This document shows positions 13,382 to 21,741 of a stretch of 23,379 nt of DNA, in pieces (the stretch's first letter is position 1; each line of letters opens with the position of its first letter). The notes below the pieces were generated by a model, which searched no databases, was not told the origin of the DNA, and was given only the letters and a program-made list of their open reading frames with translations. The position numbers and the translations under genes were made by a program. The stretch comes from Candidatus Bathyarchaeota archaeon (GTDB lineage Archaea > Thermoproteota > Bathyarchaeia > Bathyarchaeales > Bathycorpusculaceae). The stretch is from assembly GCA_018396615.1 (NCBI GenBank), contig JAGTQT010000004.1:27020-50398 (forward strand), given 5' to 3'.

Positions 13382-14056
13382 TTAAAGAGGTTTCTCATCA
13401 GGTTTAAACAGACGTTTCTCATGACTTGGCTTTGGTTTGAAGCTCCCACGCCGCTTTGGCAAAGCACGCTGTCTCTCAATGTTTTTTATCCTGGCATAAA
13501 GCTTTGACAGCTTCGTTTTGGATGGCGCCTTCCTTCGAAGAGGACGAACAGGCGCAGGTGTAAACGGCTTCTCAATTTGACTGCTGCCCTTTTTCTTTCT
13601 ATAGGCCATAGGCTGCGCCACATTCGATTTTTTAAAAACCACATATCCCTCTTTCAAGTTAACCTCTTGCACGTTCCAGCCAGCGTCAAGCCAGCCCTTA
13701 GAATGGATACTGCTAGATATATTGCTCCACCAGGCCTCATCCCTATAAGCCTCCATAGGCAAATTATTTCGAATAATCCCGTCAATTTGTGCAAAACTCA
13801 GCTTTACAGTATTGGTGAATGATCCTCGGAACCGCAGGTAGCGTGTAAGCCCCTCATACATACCAACTGTTCTAGGCGCAACCACACGCCTAGCACAGTT
13901 CAAACAAACTGGACGTAAAGGATCACCACTTGAGACATCTTCCACCATGCAATCTCTGCAGTAAAGATGACCACACCTCTGACACCGTCTAAGCCTTCGA
14001 TACGGGAGAACACGTTTACACAACCCACATTGCTCTTTCAGAGGCAACGAAACCAC
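13382..14056 (-). CDS. FYVE/RING-like zinc finger fused to a DUF7662-like domain and a basic tail
   Basis: Function unknown, architecture clear. Residues 10-54 carry four CxxC pairs (C10/C13, C25/C28, C33/C36, C51/C54), spaced C-x2-C-x11-C-x2-C-x4-C-x2-C-x14-C-x2-C. The central RRCQRCGHLYCRDC resembles the R-x-HHCRxCG core of FYVE fingers, a two-zinc cross-brace fold. Residues 66-143 (MYEGLTRYL, ...AWWSN...HSKGWLDAGW, VVFKK) match a compact domain I associate with DUF7662, found mostly in bacterial proteins of unknown role; its invariant W-W-N, H and WLxAGW residues are present. Residues 150-224 are rich in Lys, Arg and Pro and probably disordered or nucleic-acid binding. The start is GTG 14056. 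The DUF name is from memory and should be checked. Confidence 0.7.
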   Translation of the reverse strand: MVSLPLKEQCGLCKRVLPYRRLRRCQRCGHLYCRDCMVEDVSSGDPLRPVCLNCARRVVAPRTVGMYEGLTRYLRFRGSFTNTVKLSFAQIDGIIRNNLPMEAYRDEAWWSNISSSIHSKGWLDAGWNVQEVNLKEGYVVFKKSNVAQPMAYRKKKGSSQIEKPFTPAPVRPLRRKAPSKTKLSKLYARIKNIERQRALPKRRGSFKPKPSHEKRLFKPDEKPL

Positions 14057-14159
14057 GAGTCACTTACCTAGAAAGTGGAGCTTTTGATATAAACTTCTCT
14101 GCAAGCTTTCAGAATCACTCATTAACCATTTTATTCAAGAAAGATGGAAAAATAGAGTG

Positions 14160-15641
14160 CTAGCCTTTAATCACGGCTAACGGAGTGAGCCTTGCAACCT
14201 TCGTGGCAATCCCAACCTTGTCGCTTACTTCCGCAACCTCGTCCACATTCTTGTAAGCCGGATCAGCTTCCTCAGCCAAAACCACCGAACTCGCAGCTCG
14301 CACATAGATACCTCGCTGCTCCAACCCCTTCTTGATGTCTCCTCCCCAGTAATTCCGTTTCGCAGCCGCCCTGCTCATCATCCTCCCAGCACCATGAGCA
14401 GTCGAGCCAAAACTTGCCTGCATAGCCTTCTCCGTACCCACCAAAAGCCAAGAACTCGTCCCCATGCTACCAGGGATAAGCACAGGCTGACCAGCAGAAC
14501 TGTAATCCGAAGGAATCTCAGAGCTACCAGGCGGAAAAGCTCTCGTGGCCCCTTTTCTATGCACCCAAACCTTCTTTCTAGTTCCCCCATCCACTAAATG
14601 ATTTTCAATCTTTGCAATGTTGTGGGCAACATCATAAACAAGCTTGAGCCCAAACCTTTCAGGATCTTCCTTAAAGACCTGCTGAAAACTCTGCCTCACC
14701 CAATGAGTAATCGCCTGACGATTCGCAAATGCATAGTTAACGGCACAAGCCATACCCTGATAATAGTCCTCAGCCTCTTGGCTGTTGCCTGGAGCGCATG
14801 CAAGCTCACGGTCAGGCAGAACAATCTTGTATTTCTGAACTGCCCTTTCCATTACACGCAGATAGTCTGAGCAGATCTGATGCCCAAAGCCTCTTGAGCC
14901 ACAGTGAATCATGGCGGTAACTTGGCCCTCGAACTCAACGCCGAAAACTTTGGCTACGGAAGGGTTGAATATTTTGTCAACTTTTTGAATCTCTAGGAAA
15001 TGGTTTCCAGATCCCAAAGTGCCTACTTGCTGTAAGCCTCGGTTCTTAGCGTTAGTTGAAACCTTGTCCGGATTAGCATTCCCCATGCATCCACGCTCTT
15101 CACAATGCTCAGCGTCCTCAGACCAGCCTAACCCTTGATCTATAATCCATTGAACCCCCTCTACAACAAGCCTATCCAAGTCGTTCAACGTTACCCTAAA
15201 GTCTTTTCGCCTACTTCCAAGCCCGCAAGGAACGTTGTCGAAGATACTGTTTGCAAGCTGGGCAAGCTTGGGGCGTATGTCCTTTTCCGAAAGATTCGTC
15301 GTAAGAATCCTTACACCACAGTTAATGTCGTATCCAACCCCACCAGGGCTGATGACACCTTCATTATAGTCGGTTGCAGCAACGCCTCCTATTGGAAAGC
15401 CATAGCCTTCATGTCCGTCTGGCAGAGTGATTGAGTATTTGTATATTCCTGGTAAATGTGCGACATTGGTGCACTGTTCAAGGGTTCTATCAGTTTTTAT
15501 TTTGTCTAGAAGATTTTTATTAGCAAACACTATACCCGGAACCCGCATGCCAGCCTTATATTTGGGAATAAGCCACGAGTAATCATCGATCTTTTCCAGC
15601 GGCACTTTTTCGGTTGGAGGATGGCTCTCGTCTTCTCCCAT
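14160..15641 (-). CDS. rtcB: RtcB RNA ligase (3'-phosphate RNA ligase, tRNA splicing)
   Basis: A GTP- and Mn-dependent ligase of 493 residues that joins 2',3'-cyclic-phosphate or 3'-phosphate RNA ends to 5'-OH ends in tRNA splicing and RNA repair. Metal and catalytic residues are all visible: D105 and C108 (VGYDINCGVR), N213-H214 (GSGNHF), H246 (IHCGSRGFGH), H340 (DVAHNIAK), and H416 as the guanylylated histidine (STAHGAGRMMSR). Length and order match Pyrococcus RtcB with offsets of 10-12 residues. No intein is inserted, although some archaeal RtcB genes carry one. ATG 15641. Its activating partner archease is encoded 2.3 kb away at 17948-18385 on the same strand. Confidence 0.97.
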   Translation of the reverse strand: MGEDESHPPTEKVPLEKIDDYSWLIPKYKAGMRVPGIVFANKNLLDKIKTDRTLEQCTNVAHLPGIYKYSITLPDGHEGYGFPIGGVAATDYNEGVISPGGVGYDINCGVRILTTNLSEKDIRPKLAQLANSIFDNVPCGLGSRRKDFRVTLNDLDRLVVEGVQWIIDQGLGWSEDAEHCEERGCMGNANPDKVSTNAKNRGLQQVGTLGSGNHFLEIQKVDKIFNPSVAKVFGVEFEGQVTAMIHCGSRGFGHQICSDYLRVMERAVQKYKIVLPDRELACAPGNSQEAEDYYQGMACAVNYAFANRQAITHWVRQSFQQVFKEDPERFGLKLVYDVAHNIAKIENHLVDGGTRKKVWVHRKGATRAFPPGSSEIPSDYSSAGQPVLIPGSMGTSSWLLVGTEKAMQASFGSTAHGAGRMMSRAAAKRNYWGGDIKKGLEQRGIYVRAASSVVLAEEADPAYKNVDEVAEVSDKVGIATKVARLTPLAVIKG

Positions 15642-15710
15642 TTTTGCTCACCACAGAAAGAAATTGCCGTAGGCTAATATAAACGATTTTGGCGTCTAAG
15701 CCAAAACAAA

Positions 15711-16631
15711 TCACACAGAAGATAGACCAAACTTCTGAACGAAGTCTACCACGCCATGTATGCTCTGCTCAAACACGGTCTTGCTTAGAATCGTGTGAAC
15801 TCCGATGTACTTCAAAGCTTTCTGTATCGATTCATCAGCATCAATAATTCTTTTACTTATAACTTCTAACTGTTGTCCCTCCTTAAGTCCGTCATAGGCA
15901 ATGCGAGCCCAAAGCCTAAGCTGATCCATATAAGTTTGCAGTTTGGCTTCAGCATAATACGCTCTGCCGAAGTGACTATAAAGAAGAAGCTTAGGTTTAA
16001 GTTGTTTCAGTCTCTCTATTGAAGCCAGCGCAATGTCCATTCTAAAAGGTGCAGGAGTAGTCGGCACAACGACGCCGATCTCGCATAGGTAAATGCCGGC
16101 AGCATCGCCGGGGAAAACTGCTTTGCTTGAGGCTTCATAGTAGCTTTGATGGTGCGAAGCATGTCCCGTGGTTTCTATGACTTTGAGAGCAATACCTTCT
16201 CCGAGGTCGATTTCGTCGCCATCGCTAGTAGCGAAAATTCTTTCCGTGTGAACAGGTTCAGGTTTGCCATAAATGTCAGTTATGCTTCCGAGAACCATCT
16301 TTGACTGCTCCCAGAGTTTCTCCGGATTTGTCAAGTGCGGTGCTCCTCTTTGGTGGACTATGACTTTAGCTTTTGGCAGATGCTTGAGAAGCGAGCCTGT
16401 GCCTCCGCTGTGGTCAAGGTGAATGTGAGAAACAACAACGTAAGCCACTTCTTCAGGAGCAATGTTTAGCTCTTTTAAGCCTAAAAGCAAGTTTGAAGTT
16501 GACAATGTTGGACCAGTTTCGATTATAGCTACTTTTTCACCTTTGACCACGTAGCTAGCGATGAAGTTCTTTATTCCCCCTGCTTCAACATCAACAAGAT
16601 AAATGTGGTCTGCGACTTTTGTTATATGCAT
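15711..16631 (-). CDS. Metallo-beta-lactamase-fold hydrolase
   Basis: A 306-residue cytosolic hydrolase of the MBL superfamily. The metal motif is H69-x-H71-x-D73-H74 (VVSHIHLDHSGG); further ligands are in TTGHASHH and in FPGDAAG, and LYSHFG closes the site. The C-terminal 110 residues form a helical extension beyond the core. Substrate is unknown; the arrangement resembles glyoxalase II-like and related hydrolases. ATG 16631 was chosen: GTGAT lies 5 bases before it and the TATA-like TTTAAA on this strand lies at about 16685-16690, so longer versions using TTG 16700 would begin upstream of the transcript. It is divergent from a winged-helix gene whose promoter shares the same AT-rich palindrome. 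Confidence 0.85.
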   Translation of the reverse strand: MHITKVADHIYLVDVEAGGIKNFIASYVVKGEKVAIIETGPTLSTSNLLLGLKELNIAPEEVAYVVVSHIHLDHSGGTGSLLKHLPKAKVIVHQRGAPHLTNPEKLWEQSKMVLGSITDIYGKPEPVHTERIFATSDGDEIDLGEGIALKVIETTGHASHHQSYYEASSKAVFPGDAAGIYLCEIGVVVPTTPAPFRMDIALASIERLKQLKPKLLLYSHFGRAYYAEAKLQTYMDQLRLWARIAYDGLKEGQQLEVISKRIIDADESIQKALKYIGVHTILSKTVFEQSIHGVVDFVQKFGLSSV

Positions 16632-16680
16632 TGAAATCACATAAATTATCAGAACATGCTGCCTTAAGGGTTTTTCAGTG

Positions 16681-16691
16681 AAAATTTTAAA
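16681..16691. promoter_or_regulatory. AT palindrome that can serve as TATA box for two divergent genes
   Basis: AAAATTTTAAA lies between the MBL hydrolase (start 16631, minus) and the winged-helix protein (start 16724, plus). On both strands it contains a TATA-like element (TTTTAAAC rightwards, AGTTTAAAAT leftwards) at 33-60 bases from each start codon. The two promoters therefore overlap, and the genes probably cannot be transcribed independently at the same moment. Assignment rests on composition and spacing only. Confidence 0.45.
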
Positions 16692-16723
16692 CTTTGCCAA
16701 GCTAAATTTGCTTGTGAAATGCT

Positions 16724-17194
16724 ATGCTTCTCAGAATTATTAGAGATCTTGCATCAGAAGAAGTAGTCGAAAGGATACGACAATTCGAGAAAGAGTTTGG
16801 CATGAGTTTTGAAGAGTTTAAAGAAAAACAGTCTGGACAAAAGTTAGAAACCACGCTTGGAAGAGTCTACTTTGAATGGGCAGAACTTGTGAACAGCTAC
16901 AAGGGCTACATAGAAGAAGGACAGGTTGACTACAGCATCGAGGAAATTAGGAACCTTACACCTGAGCAAATTGCGTTGCTTACGCCGAAGAGAATAGAGC
17001 TTCTATATCAGCTTGCGTCTACAAGAGTTGAGTCAATCAATGATTTGGCGAAAAAAGTTAGAAGAAACATCAAGAACGTGCACCAAGACATTCAGATCTT
17101 GAGAAAATTAGGCTTTGTAAAGACAACTAAGCGCAGGGGAAAGGCGCTGGTCCCGGAAACACTGATTAGAGAAATGACACTCTTGATTCGTTAG
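16724..17194 (+). CDS. Winged-helix putative transcriptional regulator (HVO_A0114/COG4190-like)
   Basis: A 156-residue protein. The N-terminal half (1-65) is helical and highly charged (EEVVERIRQFEKEFGMSFEE). The C-terminal half contains LTPEQIALLTPKRIELLYQL (79-98), then a winged helix with recognition region SINDLAKKVRRNIKNVHQDIQIL and wing GFVKTTKRRGKA. This LTPKRIELL...DLAKxVxRxxKNVHxDIxxL pattern is that of archaeal HVO_A0114-type putative DNA-binding proteins, some of which sit in toxin-antitoxin pairs; no toxin is adjacent here. It is divergent from the MBL hydrolase and may regulate it and itself. ATG 16724, with GTGAAAT just before. Confidence 0.75.
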   Translation: MLLRIIRDLASEEVVERIRQFEKEFGMSFEEFKEKQSGQKLETTLGRVYFEWAELVNSYKGYIEEGQVDYSIEEIRNLTPEQIALLTPKRIELLYQLASTRVESINDLAKKVRRNIKNVHQDIQILRKLGFVKTTKRRGKALVPETLIREMTLLIR

Positions 17195-17286
17195 CGCCGT
17201 GATACTGTCATAGCAACGCTTAATTATTGACACACAGCCTTCATACAAAAACTAAAAGCACAAACACTAAAGAGGAGTATGAAAAC

Positions 17287-17940
17287 GTGAACCTTACCAT
17301 TTTTGGAGCACCAGGCTCAGGTAAAGGGACTTATGCCTCAAGGCTACAGACAAAGCTTGGACTAAGCGTTGTTGCTATGGGCGACATCTTTCGAGAAATA
17401 ATGAAAGAGAATACACCGCTCAGCAGAAAGGTCAAAAGGTTTGTTGAGAAAGGACTACTTGTCCCAGACGATGTTGTCGTCGAGGTTTTAAAGGAGCATC
17501 TCGCCAAAATCCCAAAGGAGAAAGGATTGATACTGGACGGGTTTCCGCGGACAGTTGATCAGGCAAAAATGTTGGAAGCGATCACCCATATCGATGCCAT
17601 CATCCTCTTGACAGTGCCAGACTGGATAATAATTGAAAGACTCTCAACAAGAAGAATCTGCAAGAACTGTGGCGAAGTCTATAATGTGCGCTACCTCAAA
17701 CCAAAAGTGGAAAACATCTGTGATAAATGCGGTGGAAACCTCTATCAGCGCCCAGACGACACCGCGCAGGTCATAAAAGACAGAATTAACGTTTACGAAA
17801 GACAGACACAGCCTCTTCTCCAATTCTATCGGAAAAAGAAAATGCCAATTGTCGAGTTTAAGTGTGAAAAACTGGAAATGCCGCCTGAGGTGGCTGTTGA
17901 AGAGATCTTGAAAGGGCTTAAGAGACTGAGTCTTATCTAG
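17287..17940 (+). CDS. adk: Adenylate kinase, long form with zinc-binding LID
   Basis: Converts AMP + ATP to two ADP; 217 residues. The P-loop GAPGSGKGT is at 7-15, the AMP-binding MGDIFRE at 31-37, and DGFPRT at 84-89. The LID domain carries a four-cysteine zinc site C125-x2-C128 and C145-x2-C148 (ICKNCGEVY, ICDKCGG). This is the bacterial-type long adenylate kinase, unlike the short AdkA trimers of many methanogens and Sulfolobales. GTG 17287 was chosen: GAGGAG at 17272-17277 lies 9 bases upstream and homologues start at MNLTIFGAPG. A longer open frame begins at 17227 but has no ribosome binding site. It follows the winged-helix gene by 92 bases and converges on archease. Confidence 0.96.
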   Translation: MNLTIFGAPGSGKGTYASRLQTKLGLSVVAMGDIFREIMKENTPLSRKVKRFVEKGLLVPDDVVVEVLKEHLAKIPKEKGLILDGFPRTVDQAKMLEAITHIDAIILLTVPDWIIIERLSTRRICKNCGEVYNVRYLKPKVENICDKCGGNLYQRPDDTAQVIKDRINVYERQTQPLLQFYRKKKMPIVEFKCEKLEMPPEVAVEEILKGLKRLSLI

Positions 17941-17947
17941 TATAAAG

Positions 17948-18385
17948 CTAGATGTCGAGAATAAAGCGTAAAGTGACTTTTTGAGAGTCTTTCAGTATTT
18001 CCATGCGGTGATAGGTGACTGCCTTGACGCCGACTTTCTGTAGATGCTTCTTAGAGTTGAATTTTTCTCCCCAAATCTTTGCTTTAAGTCTAAAACTATC
18101 AGAAGCCTCGTAGATTTCGAGAATCTTGAACTTGGAATACAGCATCTGGCTTGTGTCAGATTTTACCAGTAGCGCTTCAAGCCAGCTGTAGAGGAGAGAG
18201 AACTCGTCTTCTGCGGTGACCTCTACTTTGTCTTCTTGAGCTGGAGCTACTTGGCTTGTGTCTGTCATAACCTCGAATAACGCGAGGGCTGCGTTTTCGA
18301 AGGCTTCAGCCAGGTTCTTTCCATACGCGGCTATGTAGGCATCCGCTGTATGTTCGAGAAACTCGAAGCCTGCTGCATGATTCAT
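17948..18385 (-). CDS. Archease, RtcB activator
   Basis: A 145-residue protein that promotes RtcB turnover and guanylylation. The opening FEFLEHTADAYIAAYG contains the conserved HTAD metal-binding site (D15), and the protein ends in RFILDI, the conserved C-terminal aspartate that completes the site. The middle block LLYSWLEALL (64-73) and KAVTYHRMEI (121-130) are also family hallmarks. It lies three genes from rtcB on the same strand; a separate promoter is likely. It converges on adk with a 7-base gap. ATG 18385. Confidence 0.96.
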   Translation of the reverse strand: MNHAAGFEFLEHTADAYIAAYGKNLAEAFENAALALFEVMTDTSQVAPAQEDKVEVTAEDEFSLLYSWLEALLVKSDTSQMLYSKFKILEIYEASDSFRLKAKIWGEKFNSKKHLQKVGVKAVTYHRMEILKDSQKVTLRFILDI

Positions 18386-18466
18386 AAGCCTAATGGAGAC
18401 TTATCATTTTATTAACCATTCTGTCTATTTGGGAAAATCAAAAGCGCGTCTAAGGATGGAGAACGA

Positions 18467-19405
18467 ATGGATAGCACTGTTTTGAAGCCTGCTATGGTGT
18501 ATTTTGCTTTGACTTTTGTGCTGTTCGTAAGCGCGTATTTGTTTGATGACCTTCCAGTGTTTTTGTCAATATTGCTTCTGCTTCCGCTGATTCTATGGTG
18601 TAAAAACTATTTGAAGAAAGCCAAGCTTTCGAAGGAACCTACCGTTGAGAGCAGGGAGACCATGCTCTTTTGGGTTTTGATGCTGTTTGCGTTGGCGCTT
18701 GTGGTGCGGGTGCCTTTTGTGATGCTGTTTGGAGCGCCATACGAGAAAACCCCACTAGTATATCTCGTAATCCTAACCATAGTTCTCGTTGAAAAAACAG
18801 ACATTAAGCCATTTGGATTCAAGACAGGAAACATTATAAAATCGGCTCTTTATGGTTTGCTTCTCTTTTCGCTTCTGGATTTGATTGCTTTGGCTGGAAT
18901 TCACGTGTTGACAAGTGTTTTTACTAATCAAAGAATGTTCCACTCCTTCAATGTCGTGGCTTTTCTCATTTCAATGCCGTTCATGACCTTATGCGTCGGC
19001 ATAAGCGAAGAAGGACTCTTCAGAGGCTATATGCAGACTCATATGCAAAGACACTTTAGTGTAGCAACAGCGGTCCTTCTGCAAGCATTTCTTTTTGGAG
19101 TGTGGCATTTTGTGTGGCACATTTCTCCCCTAAATCTTGTAGACATGACTTTGCGCATAGCATCAACTTTTTTTGTCGGCGTGATGTTTGGCTATTTTTA
19201 CAGCAAATCGCGAAATTTGGTGCCTCTAATTTTGGCGCATGGGCTTTGGAACAGCATTCTCGATGGACTTACAGCGAATCCGGAAGCAGCAAACGCGGTT
19301 ATGATGCTTCCTTTGCTTAGTCAAGCAGCAATAATAGTTGTGCCATACGCTTTATCAACAGCAGCAACGTTTTTTGTCGTAAAAAAATCCATTAGGGAAA
19401 TCTAG
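18467..19405 (+). CDS. CPBP-family intramembrane glutamic protease (CAAX protease-like)
   Basis: A 312-residue polytopic membrane protein with about eight spans. The catalytic motif E181-E182-x3-R186 (GISEEGLFRGYMQ) is followed by H214 (FGVWHFVWH) and H258 (LAHGLWNSI), the full set of the Abi/CAAX (CPBP) family. Members cleave prenylated or membrane-bound peptides, and in bacteria some mature bacteriocins. The archaeal substrate is unknown. The gene ends at a TAG whose CTAG is also the stop of the gene on the opposite strand, so the two coding regions overlap by 4 bases. ATG 18467. Confidence 0.92.
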   Translation: MDSTVLKPAMVYFALTFVLFVSAYLFDDLPVFLSILLLLPLILWCKNYLKKAKLSKEPTVESRETMLFWVLMLFALALVVRVPFVMLFGAPYEKTPLVYLVILTIVLVEKTDIKPFGFKTGNIIKSALYGLLLFSLLDLIALAGIHVLTSVFTNQRMFHSFNVVAFLISMPFMTLCVGISEEGLFRGYMQTHMQRHFSVATAVLLQAFLFGVWHFVWHISPLNLVDMTLRIASTFFVGVMFGYFYSKSRNLVPLILAHGLWNSILDGLTANPEAANAVMMLPLLSQAAIIVVPYALSTAATFFVVKKSIREI

Positions 19406-19848
19406 ACTTCAAAATCCAGCAATATTTGAACAACGCTTCTTACGAATGCGGGGCATTTATCCTCGAATATATTCGATTGATAGGCTTTCTCCAGTTGTCT
19501 AGAGTCTGACAGATCATAACCGATTAGCTCTTTGCACAAAACGCTTCCATGTCGCGCCTCAAACTGCCTATAGAGTTCCCGTGCAAAACCATAAGCTTTC
19601 AGCCGTTTCTCCGATGAAGGCTCTTCAGTCCCATATTTTACACCGATAGCCATAACGCCAGCGGTTAACGCGCCACAAACTGAGCCGCAGCGACCGATGC
19701 CTGCGCCGAATGCCGTGGCTATCTTGGGAATAAGCTCGTTACGGATGCCCCAATACTCCTGCATAGTCATTAGCACGCTTTGAGCACAGTTGTAACCCTC
19801 TAGAAAATAGTTCACCGCCTTTTCGGAAAGTGCTTCCACAGTGTTCAC
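19402..19848 (-). CDS. C_GCAxxG_C_C family putative redox protein
   Basis: A 148-residue cytosolic protein with the family signature: C21 (GYNCAQSVL), C54-x3-C58-G-A-L-T-A-G (RCGSVCGALTAG, the GCAxxG block), C105 (SVLCKELIG) and C132 (DKCPAFV). These five cysteines are spaced as in a redox or metal-binding protein; members are sometimes linked to selenium- or thiol-dependent metabolism, but no reaction is established. GTG 19848. It converges on the CPBP protease with a 4-base overlap (shared CTAG) and is preceded by the M42 peptidase gene on the same strand. Confidence 0.93.
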   Translation of the reverse strand: MNTVEALSEKAVNYFLEGYNCAQSVLMTMQEYWGIRNELIPKIATAFGAGIGRCGSVCGALTAGVMAIGVKYGTEEPSSEKRLKAYGFARELYRQFEARHGSVLCKELIGYDLSDSRQLEKAYQSNIFEDKCPAFVRSVVQILLDFEV

Positions 19849-19877
19849 GCAACTACCATCGCAGAAAAAAGGAGTTG

Positions 19878-20921
19878 TTAGAAGTATTTTGGAATCTTTT
19901 TCAGAGCGGCAACAGTAAGTTTGACAGCGTTTTCAGCGTCTTTTAGGCTAAGCAGTGAAGTCGGACTGTGAATGTACCGTGTCGGGATTGATATTACTCC
20001 GCATGGCACACCTTCTTTTGTCAGTGAGATGCGTGCCGCGTCGGTTGAGCCTGCTAAGCCTGTTTCAAGCTGGTACGGAATCTTGTTCTCTTCTGCAGCG
20101 TCTACTAACAGTCTCAGAACTTTAGGATGAGAAAGTAGTCCTGCGTCAGAGATGGAGATGGATGGGCCTTTTCCAAGTTTTATTGGGGCGTCAACTTCCT
20201 TCACGCCTGGCGTGTCTCCTGCTACTGTGACGTCTATGGCTATGCCTACATCTGGGTCTATGCCGTAGGCGGCAGTTATTGCTCCTCTCAAGCCAACTTC
20301 TTCCTGCACGGTTCCGACTGCGAACACGGTGCATTCTGTTTTTTCAAGGCGTTTCATTGTTTCTATCATTATTGCGCATGCAGCGCGGTCGTCGAATGCC
20401 TTGCCGATCACGATGTTTTTTCCTATTTGCGCGAACTTGATGTCAAAGCCAACTGGGTCTCCGATTTTTACGCCCATTTTCTTTACTTCTTCCTGATTTT
20501 CGGCTCCTATGTCTATGAAGAGTTCGTCCCATGCCATGACTCTTTTGCGTTCGTCTTCCTTCTGTATGTGTGGAGGCTTTGAGCCTATTATTCCGTGAAG
20601 TGGACCTTTCTCTGTATAGACTATTACTTTCTGCGCCATTAAGACGCGATCATCTATTCCGCCGATCTTTGTGAACTGCAGAAAGCCTTCTTTGGAGATT
20701 GTTTTGACTAGTAGTCCTATTTCGTCCATGTGAGCTGCGAGCATTACTCTTGGTACGTTCTGTTTTCCCTTTTTTATGCCTATGATGTTGCCAAGCTTAT
20801 CTTCCTTGATCTCGTCCACGTAAGGTTTCAGCAACTTCTTCGTCAATGCTCCAACTTCTTGCTCTCTGCCAGCGACACCGCAGACGTTTGAAAGTTTTTC
20901 CAAGTTTTCAACAATAGCCAT
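19878..20921 (-). CDS. M42-family aminopeptidase (deblocking/TET type)
   Basis: A 347-residue dizinc aminopeptidase that forms dodecameric TET particles in archaea and trims peptides released by the proteasome. Metal ligands are H64 and D66 (AAHMDEIG), D178 in AFDDRAA, E207-E208 (QEEVGLRG), D230 (AIDVTVAGDTPG) and H318 (RYIHSPTS), a complete set. Length and order match the M42 family, formerly annotated as endoglucanase or frvX. ATG 20921; a TATA-like GGTTTAATAG lies about 47-57 bases upstream. It is followed on the same strand by the C_GCAxxG_C_C gene, 29 bases away. Confidence 0.95.
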   Translation of the reverse strand: MAIVENLEKLSNVCGVAGREQEVGALTKKLLKPYVDEIKEDKLGNIIGIKKGKQNVPRVMLAAHMDEIGLLVKTISKEGFLQFTKIGGIDDRVLMAQKVIVYTEKGPLHGIIGSKPPHIQKEDERKRVMAWDELFIDIGAENQEEVKKMGVKIGDPVGFDIKFAQIGKNIVIGKAFDDRAACAIMIETMKRLEKTECTVFAVGTVQEEVGLRGAITAAYGIDPDVGIAIDVTVAGDTPGVKEVDAPIKLGKGPSISISDAGLLSHPKVLRLLVDAAEENKIPYQLETGLAGSTDAARISLTKEGVPCGVISIPTRYIHSPTSLLSLKDAENAVKLTVAALKKIPKYF

Positions 20922-21038
20922 CGTTTTTTAACCTCTTAAAGAGTACCTAGAATCGTAAGGCTTGCTATTAAACCATTGTGGTGCACAGTGGCAAGGTGAG
21001 ATTTTTAAGCTAACCTCGATACTATCACTTGTGGTCAG

Positions 21039-21734
21039 ATGCGTCGAAGTCATCAGCTAAGCCTTACAGCAGTGTTTGCAGCGTTGCATGCTGTACTTTA
21101 CTTTGTTTCTTTCGGGATGTGGCGTAACTGGGCTATATACATCGCGCCTATTGAGGGGATCATTTTAGGTCCAAATCTCGGATTTCTAGCAGCTTTGATA
21201 GGCAGCTCAGTTGCCAGAATGGCTAGACCTATTGATTTCTGGATGTTCGGCATAATTGCTGAGCCTGTAAGCGTTATGATGGCGGGGCATCTGGCAAGAG
21301 GTAGGTGGATGCCGGTTCTGCTGGTTTATGCAGTGATGCTTTTATCTTACTTTGCGCATCCCTATGGGTTTGCTCTTCCGTCGTGGACGGTATTGGACAT
21401 TTTGGTTGCTTTGTTTTTGATTTATCCTGCTGCAAAGCTAAGTAAAAGTCTATTTAGAGAAGAGTTTGGGCGGTTGGCAGTTGCTCTAGTTGTTTTGTCT
21501 TTTATCTGTGTTGCATCTGACTCCCTTGTGAGAGTGTTCTTGTTGGTTCCTTGCGGCCTTCATTCACTGTTTTTCCCAGATTTTGAAGCGGTGTCCGCAG
21601 TTTTTGTTGAAGGTGCTGCTTTATCCTATGTTGAGGATGGTGTTGTTGTTTTAGTGTCTCTGATAGCTGGTGTTCCACTGTTAAAGGGGATTTTGAAACT
21701 GGGGGTTCTTGAAAAAAGTAGAGAAGCAGAGTGA
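21039..21734 (+). CDS. ECF-transporter S-component-like membrane protein
   Basis: A 231-residue membrane protein with six predicted spans. The N-terminus (SLTAVFAALHAVLYFVSF) and PIEGIILGPNLGFLAALIGSSVA (37-59), with shorter core IILGPNLGFLAALIG, resemble substrate-binding S components of energy-coupling-factor vitamin or metal transporters. Neither the ATPase nor the T component is nearby, as is common when a shared ECF module is used. The substrate is not readable. ATG 21039 lies 29 bases after a TATA-like GATTTTTAAGC near 21000-21010, so the transcript is almost leaderless. It converges on the small membrane protein gene with a 7-base gap. Confidence 0.65.
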   Translation: MRRSHQLSLTAVFAALHAVLYFVSFGMWRNWAIYIAPIEGIILGPNLGFLAALIGSSVARMARPIDFWMFGIIAEPVSVMMAGHLARGRWMPVLLVYAVMLLSYFAHPYGFALPSWTVLDILVALFLIYPAAKLSKSLFREEFGRLAVALVVLSFICVASDSLVRVFLLVPCGLHSLFFPDFEAVSAVFVEGAALSYVEDGVVVLVSLIAGVPLLKGILKLGVLEKSREAE

Positions 21735-21741
21735 TGTGCTG

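Noticed and set aside
14598..14870. Open frame antisense to rtcB
   Set aside because: RtcB is fully conserved on the other strand; no SD or family resemblance here.
16632..16700. N-terminal extension of the MBL hydrolase from TTG 16700
   Set aside because: The start would lie upstream of the predicted transcript start and homologues begin near MHITKVADHIYLVD.
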